DNA of 64,000 nt from Aegilops tauschii subsp. strangulata (taxonomy: Eukaryota; Streptophyta; Magnoliopsida; Poales; Poaceae), in NCBI RefSeq assembly GCF_002575655.3, contig NC_053040.3:456740780-456804779 (forward strand), in the 5' to 3' direction. Within the stretch, counting starts at the first letter, position 1. The number at the start of each line of letters is the position of its first letter. The notes under the pieces are model-generated. The model had not been told where the DNA came from. It did no database searches and saw only the letters and a list, made by a program, of their open reading frames with translations. A program made the translations under genes and the position numbers. Shown one piece after another: positions 32,649-45,230 of the stretch.

Positions 32649-34503
32649 CTTGAGGATTATCCTCATTGCTGCACAGAAGAATTAGGTCCTGGAAGCACCG
32701 CTAGGTGCAAGACCCGCTGCAGGAGCAACGCCGGACGTTGTGAACGCCTGGCAGAGCAAAGCTGATGACTACTCGATAGTTCAGTGTGCCATGCTTTACG
32801 GCTTAAGGCCGGGACTTCAACGACGTTTTGAACGTCATGGAGCATATGAGATGTTCCAGGAGTTGAAGTTAATATTTCAAGAAAATGCCCGGATTGAGAG
32901 ATATGAAGTCTCCAATAAGTTCTATGGCTGTAAAATGGAGGAGAATAGTTCTGTCAGTGAGCATATACTCAAAATGTCTGGGTATCATAATCATTTGACT
33001 CAGCTGGGAGTTAATCTTCCGGTTGATAGTGTCATTGAGAGAGTTCTTCAATCATTGCCATCAAGCTACAAAAGCTTCGTGATGAACTATAACATGCAAG
33101 GGATGGATAAGACGATTCCCGAGCTCTTCGCAATGTAAAGGCTGCGGAGGTAGAAATCAAGAAGGAGCATCAAGTGCTGATGGTCAACAAGACCACCAGT
33201 TTCAAGAAAAAGGGTAAAGGAAAGAAGGGGAACTTCAAGAATAATGGCAAGCAAGTTGCTGCTCAAGTGAAGAAGCCCAAGTCTGGACCTAAGCCCGAGA
33301 CTGAGTGCTTCTACTACAAAGGGACTGGTCACTAGAAGCGGAACTGCCCCAAGTATTTGGTTGATAAGAAGTATGGCAAGGTGAACAAAGGTAGATATAC
33401 ATGTTATTGATGTGTACCTTACTAATACTCGCAGTAGTGTCTGGGTATTTGATACTGGTTCTGTTGCTAATATTTGCAACTCGAAACAAGGGACTACGGA
33501 TTAAGCGAAGATTGGCTAAGGACGAGGTGACGATGCGCGTGGGAAATGGTTCCAAAGTCGATGTGATCTCCATCGGCACGCTACCTCTACATCTACCTTC
33601 GGGATTAGTTTTAGACCTGAATAATTGTTAGTTGGTGCCAGCGTTAAGCATGAACATTATATCTGGATCTTGTTTGATGCGAGACGGTTATTCATTTAAA
33701 TCTGAGAATAATGTTTGTTCTATTTATATGAGTAATATCTATTTTGGTCATGCACCCTTGCAGAATGGTCTATTTTTGTTGAATCTCGATAGTAGCGACA
33801 CACTTATTCATAATATTGAAGCCAAAAGATGCAGAGTTGATAATGATAGTGCAACTTATTTGTGGCACTGCCGTTTAGGTCATATTGGTGTAAAGCGCAT
33901 GAAGAAACTCCATTCTAATGGACTTTTGAAATCACTTGATTATGAATCACTTGGTACTTGCGAACCATGCCTCATGGGCAAGATGACTAAAACTCCGTTC
34001 TCCGGAACAATGGAGCGAGCAACGGATTGGTTGGAAATCATACATACTGATGTCTGTGGTCCAATGAATATTGAGGCTCGCGGCGGGTATCGTTATTTTC
34101 TGACCTTCACAGATGATTTGAGCTGATATGGGTATATCTACTTAATGAAACATAAGTCTGAAACATTTGAAAAGTTCAAAGAATTTCAGAGTGAAGTGGA
34201 AAATCATGGTAACAAGAAAATAAAGTTTCTACGATCTGATCGTGGAGGAGAATATTTGAGTTATGAGTTTGGTCTTCATTTGAAATAATGTGGAATAGTT
34301 TCGCAACTCACGCCACCCGGAACACCACAACGTAATAGTGTGTCCGAACGTCGTAACCGCACTTTATTAGATATGGTGCAATCTATGATGTCTCTTACTG
34401 ATTTACCGCTATCATTTTGGGGTTATGCTTTAGAGACGACTGGATTCACGTTAAATAGGGCACCATCTAAATCCGTTGAGACGACACCTTATGAACTGTG
34501 GTT

Positions 34504-34698
34504 CATTGTTGAGGAAATCGTAAACTGGTAGCTGCTCGGTTGGCTGGCGAGTAGGGGATTAATAGGCTAATTGGCAAGTTAATCGGCCATTTAATTAATT
34601 AATCGGACGATTTATCGGTTTATTGGCTACTCGGCGACCCTACGCGTCGGGATTAATCGGCAAGTTAACTGGTTAATCGGACGAATTCTTGAACAGGG
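34504..34698. mobile_element. hAT-type MITE, 195 bp, nested in TE1 pol
   Basis: The insertion interrupts the conserved integrase/RT spacer exactly after codons for PYELW; coding resumes at 34707 (GKKPKLSF). The ends CATTGTTGAGGAAATCG and CCCTGTTCAAGAATTCG (inverted) are similar. The 8-bp flanks CTGTGGTT (34496-34503) and TTGTGGTT (34699-34706) differ at one position and fit a hAT duplication. The interior is built of TTAATCGG-like words. Confidence 0.78.
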
Positions 34699-36297
34699 TT
34701 GTGGTTTGGCAAGAAACCCAAGTTGTCGTTTCTTAAAGATTGGGGCTGCGATGCTTATGTGAAAAAGCTTCAACTAAATGTGTCTTCATAGGATACCCAA
34801 AGGAAACTATTGGGTACACCTTCTACCACATATCCAAAGGCAAGACATTTGTTGCTAAGAATGGATCCTTTCTAGAGAAGGAGTTTCTCTCGAAAGAAGT
34901 GAGTGGGAGGAAAGTAGAACTTGATGAGGTAACTGTACCTGCTCCCTTATTGGAAAGTAGTTCATCACAGAAACCGGTTTCTGTGACGCCTGCACCAATT
35001 AGTGAGGAAGCTAATGATGTTGATCATGAATCTTTAGATCAAGTTACTACCGAACCTCGTAGGTCAACCAGAGTAAGATCCGCACTAGAGTGGTACGGTA
35101 ATCCGGTTCTGGAGGTCATGTTACTTGACCATGACGAACCTACGAACTATGAGGAAATGATGATGAGCCCAGATTCCGCGAAATGGCTTGAGGCCATGAA
35201 ATCTGAGATGGGATCCATGTATGAGAACAAAGTGGGGGCTTTGGTTGACTTGCCCGATGATCGGCAAGCCGTCGAGAATAAATGGATCTTCAAGAAGAAG
35301 ACTGCGCTGACGGTAATGTTACTGTCTACAAAGCTCGACTTGTTGCGGAAGGTTTTCGACAAGTTCAAGGAGTTGACTACGATGAGACCTTCTCACCCGT
35401 AGCGATGCTTAAGTTCGTCCAAATCATGTTAGCAATTGCTGCATTTTATGATTATGAAATTTGGCAAATGGATGTAAAGACTGCATTCCTGAATGGATTT
35501 CTGAAAGAAGAGTTGTATATGATGCAACCTGTAGGTTTCATCAATCCAAAGGACGCTAACAAAGTGTGCAAACTCCAGCGATCCATTTATGGACTGGTGC
35601 AAGCATCTCGAAGTTGGAATAAACGTTTTGATAGTGTGATCAAAGCATATGGTTTTATACAGACTTTTGGAGAAGCCTGTATTTACAAGAAAGTGATTGG
35701 GAGCTCTGTAGCATTTCTAATATTATATGTGGATGACATATTGTTGAAATGATATAGAATTTATGGATAGCATAAAAGGATACTTGAATAAGAGTTTTTA
35801 AATGAAAGACCTCGGTGAAGCTGCTTATATATTAGGCATCAAGATCTATAGAGATATATCAAGACGCTTAATTGGACTTTCACAAAGCACATACCTTGAT
35901 AAAGTTTTGAAGAAGTTCAAAATGGACCAATCAAAGAAAGGGTTCTTGCCTATGTTACAAGGTGTGAAATTGAGTCAGAGTCAATGCCCGACCACTGTAG
36001 AAGATAGAGAGAAAATGAAAGTCATTCCCTATGCTTCAGCCATAGGTTCTATCATGTATGCAATGTTGTGTACCAGACCTGATGTGTGCCTTGTTATTAG
36101 TTTAGTAGGGAGGTACCAAAGTAATCCAGGAGTGGATCACTGGACAGCGGTCAAGAACATCCTAAAATACCTGAAAAGGACTAAGGATATGTTTCTCGTT
36201 TATGGAGGTGACAAAGAGCTCGTCGTAAATGGTTACGTCGATGCAAGCTTTGACACTGATCCGGATGACTCTAAGTCACAAACCGGATATGTATTCA

Positions 36298-36722
36298 CAC
36301 ATGTACTAAGTTTCCGGTTAATACAATTCTAGCATGAATAATAAACATTTATCATGATGTAAGGAAATATAAATAACAACTTTATTATTGCCTCTAGGGC
36401 ATATTTCCTTCAGTCTCCCACTTGAAATAGAGTCAATAATATAGATTACACAGTAATGATTCTAACACCCATGGAGTCTTGGTGCTGATCATGTTTTGCT
36501 CGTGAGAGAGGCTTAGTCAACAGGTCTGCAACATTCAGATCCGTATGTATCTTGCAAATCTCTATGTCTCCCTCCTTGACTTGATCACGGATGGAATTGA
36601 AGTGTCTCTTGGTGTGCTTGGTTCTCTTGTGAAATATGGATTCCTTTGCCAAGGCAATTGCACCAATATTATCACAATAGATTTTCATTGGACCAGATGC
36701 ACTAGGTATGACACCTAGATCG
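36298..36722 (-). pseudogene. Inverted 3' end of a copia element (RNase H end, polypurine tract, LTR start)
   Basis: Read on the minus strand, this holds the C-terminal RNase H region (DLGVIPSASGPMKIYCDNIG, ADLLTKPLSRAKHDQH), a polypurine tract (CAAGTGGGAGAC, about 36414) and about the first 115 bases of an LTR that matches the TE1 LTR start. It is therefore a piece of TE1 in reverse orientation. The left junction at about 36285-36300 has a 13-bp microhomology; the right border is the clean start of TE2. Confidence 0.88.
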
Positions 36723-38449
36723 TGTTGGAAATATGCCCTAGAGGCAATAATAAATTGGTTATTATTATATTTCCTTGTTCATGATAAACGTTTATTATCC
36801 ATGCTAGAATTGTATTGATAGGAAACTCAGATACATGTGTGGATACATAGACAACACCATGTCCCTAGTAAGCCTCTAGTTGACTAGCTCGTTGATCAAA
36901 AGATGGTTACGGTTTCCTGACCATGGACATTGGATGTCATTGATAACGGGATCACATCATTAGGAGAATGATGTGATGGACGAGACCCAATCCTAAGCCT
37001 AGCACAAGATCGTGTAGTTCGTTTGCTCAGAGCTTTTCTAATGTCAAGTATCAGTTCCTTAGACCATGAGATTGTGCAACTCCCGGATACCGTAGGAATG
37101 CTTTGGGTGTACCAAACGTCACAACGTAACTGGGTGGCTATAAAGGTGCACTACAGGTATCTCCGAAAGTGTCTGTTGGGTTGGCACGAATCGAGACTGG
37201 GATTTGTCACTCCGTGTAAACGGAGAGGTATCTCTGGGCCCACTCGGTAGGACATCATCATAATGTGCACAATGTGACCAAGGAGTTGATCACGGGATGA
37301 TGTGAGTTACGGAACGAGTAAAGAGACTTGCCGGTAACGAGATTGAACAAGGTATAGGGATACCGACGATCGTATCTCGGGCAAGTAACATACCGGTAGA
37401 CAAAGGGAATTGAATACGGGAGTGATTGAATCCTCGACATCGTGGTTCATCCGATGAGATCATCGAGGAGCATGTGGGAGCCAACATGGGTATCCAGATC
37501 CCGCTGTTGGTTATTGACCGGAGAGTCGTCTCGGTCATGTCTGCGTGTCTCCCGAACCCGTAGGGTCTACACACTTAAGGTTCGGTGACGCTAGGGTTGT
37601 AGAGATATTAGTATGCGGTAATCCGAAAGTTGTTCGGAGTCCCGGATGAGATCTCGGACGTCACGAGGAGTTCCGGAATGGTCCGGAGGTAAAGATTTAT
37701 ATATGGGAAGTCTTATTTTGGTCGCCGGAAAAGTTTCGCACTTTATCGGTATTGTACCGGGAGTGCCGAAAGGGGTCCGGGGGTCCACCAAGGGGTCCAC
37801 CAGCCCCGGGGGGCCACATGGGCTGTGGGGGGTGCGCCTTGGCCTATATAGGCCAAGGGAACCAGCCCCAAGAGGCCCATGCGCCAAGAGATAAGATAAA
37901 CGGAGAGTCCTAAAGGGGGAAGGCACCTCCGAGGTGCCTTGGGGAGGAAGGACTCCTCCCTGGCCGCACCCTTCCTTGGAGGAAGCGCCAAGGCTGCGCC
38001 CCCCCCTCTCCCTTGGCCCTATATATAGTGGGGGGGAGGGAGGGCAGCAGCAACCTAAGCCCTGGCGCCTCCCTCTCCCTCCCGTGACACCTCTTCCTCC
38101 CCGCTTGCGCTTGACGAAGCCCTGCCGGGATCCCGCTACTTCCACCACCATGCCGTCGTGCTGCTGGATCTCCATCAACCTCTCCTTCCCCCTTGCTGGA
38201 TCAAGAAGGAGGAGACGTCGCTGCTCCGTACGTGTGTTGAACGCGGAGGTGCCGTCCGTTCGGCGCTAGGATCATCGGTGATTTGGATCACGACGAGTAC
38301 GACTCCATCAACCCCGTTCTCTTGAACGCTTCCGCTCGCGATCTACAAGGGTATGTAGATGCACTCCTTCCCTCTCGTTGCTAGTAAACTCCATAGATTG
38401 ATCTTGGTGATGCGTAGAAAATTTTGAATTTCTACTACGTTCCCCAACA
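36723..38449 (+). repeat. TE2 5' LTR (1727 bp)
   Basis: The LTR begins TGTTGG and ends CCCCAACA and is followed by a degenerate primer-binding site (TGGCATCATGAGC at 38451). It contains a TATA box (CTATATATAG near 38020) upstream of a GC-rich leader. Confidence 0.92.
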
Positions 38450-38450
38450 G

Positions 38451-39740
38451 TGGCATCATGAGCTAGGTCTATGCATAGTTTCTATGCACGAGTAGAACAC
38501 AAAGTAGTTGTGGGCGTCGATTTTGTCAATTTACTTGCCGTTACTAGTCTTATCTTGATTCGGCGGCATCGTGGGATGAAGCGGCCCGGACCGACCTTAC
38601 ACGTACTCTTACGTGAGACAGGTTCCACCGACTGACATGCACTAGTTGCATAAGGTGGCTAGCGGGTGTCTGTCTCTCCCACTTTAGTCGGAACGGATTC
38701 GATGAAAAGGGTCCTTATGAAGGGTAAATAGAAATTGGCATATCACGTTGTGGTTTTACGTAGGTAAGAAACGTTCTTGCTAGAAACCTATACAAGTCAC
38801 GTAAAAACTTGCAACAACAATTACAGGACGTCTAACTTGTTTTTGCAGCATGTGCTATGTGATGTGATATGGCCAGAAGATGTGATGAATGATATATGTG
38901 ATGTATGAGATTGATCATATTCTTGTAATAGGAACCACGACTTGCATGTCGATGAGTATGACAACCGGCAGGAGCCATAGGAGTTGTCTTTATTTTTTGT
39001 ATGACCTGCGTGTCATTGAATAACGCCATGTAAATTACTTTACTTTATTGCTAAGCGCGTTAGCCATAGAAGTAGAAGTAATCGTTGGCGTGACAACTTC
39101 ATGAAGACACAATGATGGAGATCATGATGATGGAGATCATGGTGTCATGCCGGTGACAAAGATGATCATGGTGCCCCGAAGATGGAGATCAAAGGAGCAA
39201 AATGATATTGGCCATATCATGTCACTATTTGATTGCATGTGATGTTTATCATGTTTACATCTTATTTGCTTAGAACGACGGTAGCATAAATAAGATGATC
39301 CCTCACTAAAAATTTCAAGAGACGTGTTCCCCCTAACTGTGCACCGTTGCGAAGGTTCGTTGTTTCGAAGCACCACGTGATGATCGGGTGTGATAGATTC
39401 TAACGTTCGAATACAACGGGTGCTGACGAGCCTAGCATGTACAGACATGGCCTCGGAACACATGCGAAACACTTAGGTTGACTTGACGAGCCTAGCATGT
39501 ACAGACATGGCCTCGGAACACAAGAGACCGAAAGGTCGAACATGAGTCGTATAGCAGATACGATCAACATGGAGATGTTCACCGATGATGACTAGTCCGT
39601 CTCACGTGATGATCGGACACGGCCTAGTTTGACTCGGATCATGTATCACTTAGATGACTAGAGGGATGTCTATCTGAGTGGGAGTTCATTAATCAGATGA
39701 ACTTCGTTATCATGAACATAGTCAAAAGGTCTTTGCAAAT
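38451..39740 (+). other. TE2 primer-binding site and untranslated leader
   Basis: The primer-binding site TGGCATCATGAGC is one or two bases further from the usual TGGTATCAGAGC than that of TE1. The leader aligns with that of TE1. A duplication of about 45 bp (CGAGCCTAGCATGTACAGAC twice, about 39426 and 39486) lies within it. Confidence 0.75.
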
Positions 39741-42700
39741 TATGTCATACGCTTTAGTTCTACTGTTTAAGATATGTTCCTAGAGAAAATTAGTTGAAAG
39801 TTGATAGTAGCAATTATGCGGACTGGGTCCGTGAACTGAGGATTGTCCTCATTGCTGCACAGAAGGCTTATGTCCTTAATGCACCGCTCGGTGTGCTGAA
39901 CCTCAGCGTCGTCTGTAGATGTTGCGGATCATCTGACATACACGTTTTGATGACTACGTGATAGTTCAGTGCGTAATGCTAACGGTTTAGAATTGTGGCA
40001 CCAAAGATGTTTTTGAAACGTCGCAGAACATATGAGATGTTCCGAAAACTGAAATTGGGATTTCAGACTAGTGCCCATGTCAAGAGGTATGAGACCTCTG
40101 ACAAGTTTCTTAAGCCTGCAAACTAAAGGGAGAAAAGCTCAATCGTTGAGCATGTGCTCAGATTGTCTGAGTAGCGCAATCGCTTGAATCGAGTGGGAGT
40201 TGATCTTCCAGATGAGATAGTGATGGTTCTCCATAGTCACTGTCACCAAGCTAGTAGAGCTTCGTGATGAACTATAACATATCAGGGATGGACATGATGA
40301 TCCTTGAGCAACTCGCAATGTTTGACACCACGAAAGTAGAAATCAAGAAGGAGCATCAATTGTTGATGGTTAGTAAAACCACTAGTTTAAGAAGGGCAAG
40401 GGCAAAAGGGATACTTCATGAAACAGCAAGTCATTTGCTGCTCTAGTGAAGAATCCCAAGGTTGAACCCAAACCCGAGACTAAGTGCTTCTGTAATGAGA
40501 GGAACGGTCACTGTAGCAGTACTACCCTAGATACTTGGTAGATGAGAAGGCAGGCAAAGGTCGACAGAAGTATATTGGATATACATTGTATGAATGTGTA
40601 CTTTACTAGTACTCCTAGCAGCACCAGGGTATTAGATACTGGTTCGGTTGCTAAGTGTTAGTAACTCGAAATAAAAGCTGCGGAATAAACGGAGACTAGC
40701 TAAAGGTGAGATGACGATATGTGTTGGAAGTGTTTCCAAGGTTGATGTGATCAAGCATCGCATGCTCCCTCTACCATCGAGATTTGGTGTTTGCGTTGAG
40801 CATGATTGGATTATGTTTTACGGTTATTCATTTAAGGAGAATAATAGTTACTCTGTTTATTTGAATAATACCTTCAATGGTCTTGCACCTAAAATGAATC
40901 TCGATCGTAGTGATACACATGTTCATGCCAAAAGTAATGATAGTACAACATACTTGTGGCACTGCTATTTGAGTCATATTGGGATAAAACGCATGAAGAA
41001 GCTCCATGTAGATGGATCTTTGGACTCACTCATTTTTGAAAAGATTGAGACATGCAAACCATGTCTATTGGTATATATGCATGAAGAAACTCCATGCAGA
41101 TGGATCGTTTGGACTCACTTGATTTTGAATCACTTGAGACATGCAAATCATACCACATGGGCAAGATGACTGTAAGGCCTCGTTTTCAGTAAGATGGAAC
41201 AAGAGAGCAACTTATTGGAAGTAATACATTTTGATGTATGCAGTCCAATGAGTGCTGAGGCATGCAGTGGATATCGTTATGTTCTTACTTCACAGATGGT
41301 TTGAGTAGATGCTGAGTGTATTTACTTGATGAAACACAAGTCTGAATTATTGAAAGGTTCAAGTAATTTCAGAGTGAAGTTGAAGATCGTCGTGACAAGA
41401 GGATAAGATGTCTGTGATATGATCATAGAGATGAGTATCTGAGTTACGAGTTTGGCACACAATTAAGACATTGTGGAAAGTGTTTCACAATTAATTCCGC
41501 CTGGAACACCATAGTGTGATGGTGTGTCCAAACATCATAACTGCACCCTATTGGATATGGTGCATGCCATGATGTCTCTTATCGAATTACCACTATCGTT
41601 TATGGGTTAGGCATTAGAGACAACCGCATTCACTTTAAATAGGGCACCACGCAATTCCGTTGAGACGACACCGTTTAGAGAAACCTAAGTTGTCGTTTCT
41701 TAAAAGTTTGGGGCTGCGATGCTTATGTGAAAAAGTTTCAGGCTGATAAGCTCGAACCCAAAGCGGATAAATGCATCTTCATAGAATACCCAAAACAGTT
41801 GGGTGTACCTCCTATTTCAGATCTGGAAGCAAAAGTAATTGCTTCTAGAAACGAGTCCTTTCTCGAGGAAAAGTTTCTCTCGAAAGAATTGAGTGGGAGG
41901 ATGGTGGAGACTTCATAAGGTTATTGAACCGTCACTTCAACTAGTGTGTAGCAGGGCACAGGAAGTTGTTCCTGTGGCACCTACACCAATTGAAGTGGAA
42001 GCTTATGATAGTGATCATGAAACTTCGGATCAAGTCACTACCAAACCTCGTAGGACGACGAGGATGCGTGCTACTTCAGAGTGGTGCGTGATCCTGTCTG
42101 AGATATCATGTTGTTGGACAATACTGAACCTACGAGCTATGGAGAAGCGATGGTGGGCCCATATTCCGACAAATGGTTAGAAACCATGAAATCTGAGATA
42201 AATGGATCTTTGAGAAGAAGACGGACGTGGACGGTAATGTTACCGTCTATGAAGCTCAACTTGTGGCAAAGAGTATTTCCACAAGTTCAAGGAGTTGACT
42301 ACGATGAGATTTTCTCATCCGTAGCGATGCTTAAGTCCGTCGGAATCACGTTAGCATTAGCTGCATTTATGAAATCTGGCAGATGGATGTCAAAACAAGT
42401 TTCCTTACCAGTTTTCGTAAGGAAAGGTTGTATGTGATACAATCAGAAAGGTTTTGTCGATCCTAAGGATGCTAATAGGTATGCTAGCTCCAGCAATCCT
42501 TCCATCGACTAGAGCAAGCATCTCGGAGTCAGAATATACGCTTTGATAGAGTGATCAAAGTTTTTGGGTTTATACAAAGTTTGTTAGAAACTTGTATTTA
42601 CAATAAAGTGAGTGGGAGCGCTACAACATTTCTGATAAGTATATGTGAATGACATATTGTTGATCCGAAATGATGTAATATTTCTGGAAAGCATAAAGGG

Positions 42701-43370
42701 TTGTTTGAAAGGAGTTTTTCAAAGGAAGACCTGGATAAAAGCTGCTTACATATTGGGCATCAAGATCTATAGAGATAGATCAAGACGCCCGATGATACTT
42801 TCAAAGAACGCACACCTTGACATGATTTTGAAAGAGTTCTAAATAGATCAGCAAAGAAGGAGTTCTTGGCTGTGTTACAAGGTGTGAGTATTGAGTAAGA
42901 CTCAAGACCTGACCACAGCAGAAGATAGAGAAAGGACGAAGGTCGTCCCCTATGCTTTAGACGTAGGCTCTATAGTATGCTATGCTGTGTACTGCACATG
43001 TAGTGTGCCTTGCCATGAGTTGGTCAAGAGGGTACAATAGTGATCCGGGAAAGGATCTCATGACAGCGGTCGAACTTATCCTAGTACCTAGTGGACTAAG
43101 GAATTTTCTCGATTATGGAGGTGAAAAGGAGTTCGTCGTAAAGGGTTACGTCGATGCGAACTTTGACACTAATCCGGATGACTCTGAGTAGTAAACCGGA
43201 TTCGTATAGTAGAGCAATTATTTGAAATGGCTCCAAATAGCGCGTGGTAGCATCCACAAGATGACATAGATATTCGTAAAGCACACACGGATCTGAAAGG
43301 TTCAGACCCGTTGACTAATAACCTCTCTCACAAGCATAACATGATCAAACCAGAACTCATTGAGTGTTAA
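39741..43370 (+). pseudogene. TE2 gag-pol remnant, heavily decayed
   Basis: Homology to gag, zinc knuckle (about 40490, CFCNERNGHC, one Cys misplaced), protease, integrase zinc finger (LWHCYLSHIGIKRMKKLH, 40958), RT and RNase H (about 43050-43200) can be followed in short blocks in all three frames. The RT active-site region reads VNDILL instead of VDDILL (about 42645). A duplicated segment of about 95 bp lies in the integrase (about 40990-41165). No block longer than about 150 codons is open. The element could not have encoded working proteins at its last transposition unless all damage is very recent. Confidence 0.85.
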
Positions 43371-43502
43371 TCACATAGTGATGTGAACTAGATTGTTGAC
43401 TCTAGTAAACTCTTGGGTGTTGGTCGCATGGTGATGTGACCTGTGCGTGTTAATCACATGGTGATGTGAACTAGATTATTGACTCTAGTGCAAGTGGGAG
43501 AC
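43371..43502 (+). repeat. TE2 3' leader repeats and polypurine tract
   Basis: A unit like TTAATCACATGGTGATGTGA followed by ACTAGATT.TTGACTCTAGT occurs twice to three times (43367-43490). The polypurine tract CAAGTGGGAGAC (43491-43502) lies directly before the 3' LTR and primes plus-strand synthesis. Confidence 0.8.
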
Positions 43503-45230
43503 TGTTGGAAATATGCCCTAGAGGCAATAATAAATTGGTTATTATTATATTTCCTTGTTCATGATAAACATTTATTATCCATGCTAGAATTGTATTGATA
43601 GGAAACTCAGATACATGTGTGGATACATAGACAACACCATGTCCCTAGTAAGCCTCTAGGAGACTAGCTCGTTGATCAATAGATGGTTACGGTTTCCTGA
43701 CCATGGACATTGGATGTCGTTGATAACGGGATCACATCATTAGGAGAATGATGTGATGGACGAGACCCAATCCTAAGCCTAGCACAAGATCGTGTAGTTC
43801 GTTTGCTCAGAGCTTTTCTAATGTCAAGTATCAGTTCCTTAGACCATGAGATTGTGCAACTCCCGGATACCGTAGGAATGCTTTGGGTGTACCAAACGTC
43901 ACAACATAACTGGGTGGCTATAAAGGTGCACTACAGGTATATCCAAAAGTGTCTGTTGGGTTGGCACGAATCGAGACTGGGATTTGTCACTCCGTGTAAA
44001 CGGAGAGGTATCTCTGGGCCCACTCGGTAGGACATCATCATAATGTGCACAATGTGACCAAGGAGTTGATCACGGGATGATGTGAGTTACAGAACGAGTA
44101 AAGAGACTTGCCGGTAACGAGATTGAACAAGGTATAGGGATACCGACGATCGAATCTCGGGCAAGTAACATATCGATAGACAAAGGGAATTGAATACGGG
44201 ATTGATTGAATCCTCAGCATCGTGGTTCATCCGATGAGATCATCGAGGAGCATGTGGGAGCCAACATGGGTATCCAGATCCCGCTGTTGGTTATTGACCG
44301 GAGAGTCGTCTCGGTCATGTCTGCGTGTCTCCCGAACCCGTAGGGTCTACACACCTAAGGTTTGGTGACGCTAGGGTTGTAGACATATTAGTATGCGGTA
44401 ACCCGAAAGTTGTTCGGAGTCCCGGATGAGATCCCGGACGTCACGAGGAGTTCCGGAATGGTCCGGAGGTAAAGATTTATATATGGGAAGTCTTATTTTG
44501 GTCGCCGGAAAAGTTTCGCACTTTATCGGTATTGTACCGGGAGTGCCGAAAGGGGTCCGGGGGTCCACCAAGGGGTCCACCAGCCCCGGGGGGGGGGGCA
44601 CATGGGCTGTGGGGGGTGCGCCTTGGCCTATATGGGCCAAGGGAACCAGCCCCAAGAGGCCCATGCGCCAAGAGATAAGATAAACGGAGAGTCCTAAAGG
44701 GGGAAGGCACCTCCGAGGTGCCTTGGGGAGGAAGGACTCCTCCCTGGCCGCACCCTTCCTTGGAGGAAGGGCCAAGGCTGCGCCCCCTCTCCCTTGGCCC
44801 TATATATAGTGGGGGGGAGGGAGGGCAGCAGCAACCTAAGCCCTGGCGCCTCCCTCTCCCTCTCGTGACACCTCTTCCTCCCCGCTTGCGCTTGACGAAG
44901 CCCTGCCGGGATCCCGCTACTTCCACCACCATGTCGTCGTGCTGCTGGATCTCCATCAACCTCTCCTTCCCCCTTGCTGGATCAAGAAGGAGGAGACGTC
45001 GCTGCTCCGTACGTGTGTTGAACGCGGAGGTGTCGTCCGTTCGGCGCTAGGATCATCGGTGATTTGGATCACGACGAGTACGACTCCATCAACCCCGTTC
45101 TCTTGAACGCTTCCGCTCGCGATCTACAAGGGTATGTAGATGCACTCCTTCCCTCTCGTTGCTAGTAAACTCCATAGATTGATCTTGGTGATGCGTAGAA
45201 AATTTTGAATTTCTGCTACGTTCCCCAACA
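43503..45230 (+). repeat. TE2 3' LTR (1728 bp)
   Basis: Nearly identical to the 5' LTR; about 26 substitutions and two homopolymer indels were counted by eye. It ends CCCCAACA and is followed by TE1 LTR sequence starting AGTTTATGTG. Confidence 0.92.

Larger units (their letters stand above)
29158..36297 (+). pseudogene. TE1 gag-pol polyprotein, inactive
   Basis: Gag starts at ATG 29158 (MARATVHFNFNAF), is interrupted at 29255 by a CACTA element, and resumes at 32649. The zinc knuckle (about 33307) has Tyr for one Cys and a stop at its Trp position. Then come the protease (WVFDTGSVANIC), the integrase (LWHCRLGHIGVKRMKKLH zinc finger, HTDVCGPM core), a hAT MITE, and the reverse transcriptase, whose YVDD active-site motif is intact at about 35727. 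RNase H begins (DDSKSQTGYVFT) and is cut at the inversion junction 36297. Several stops and frameshifts are present. Order protease-integrase-RT-RNase H proves copia type. Confidence 0.9.
36723..45230 (+). mobile_element. TE2: Ty1-copia retrotransposon (Angela/WIS-like), 8.5 kb, two LTRs
   Basis: Both LTRs are full length (TGTTGGAAATATGCC.. to ..TTCCCCAACA) and about 98.5 percent identical by eye, yet the coding region is riddled with stops and frameshifts. The flanking pentamers differ: GATCG on the left, AGTTT on the right. The left flank is inverted TE1 DNA, the right flank TE1 3' LTR from its position 867 on. The mismatch suggests recombination between two insertions rather than one simple insertion. 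Confidence 0.9.
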
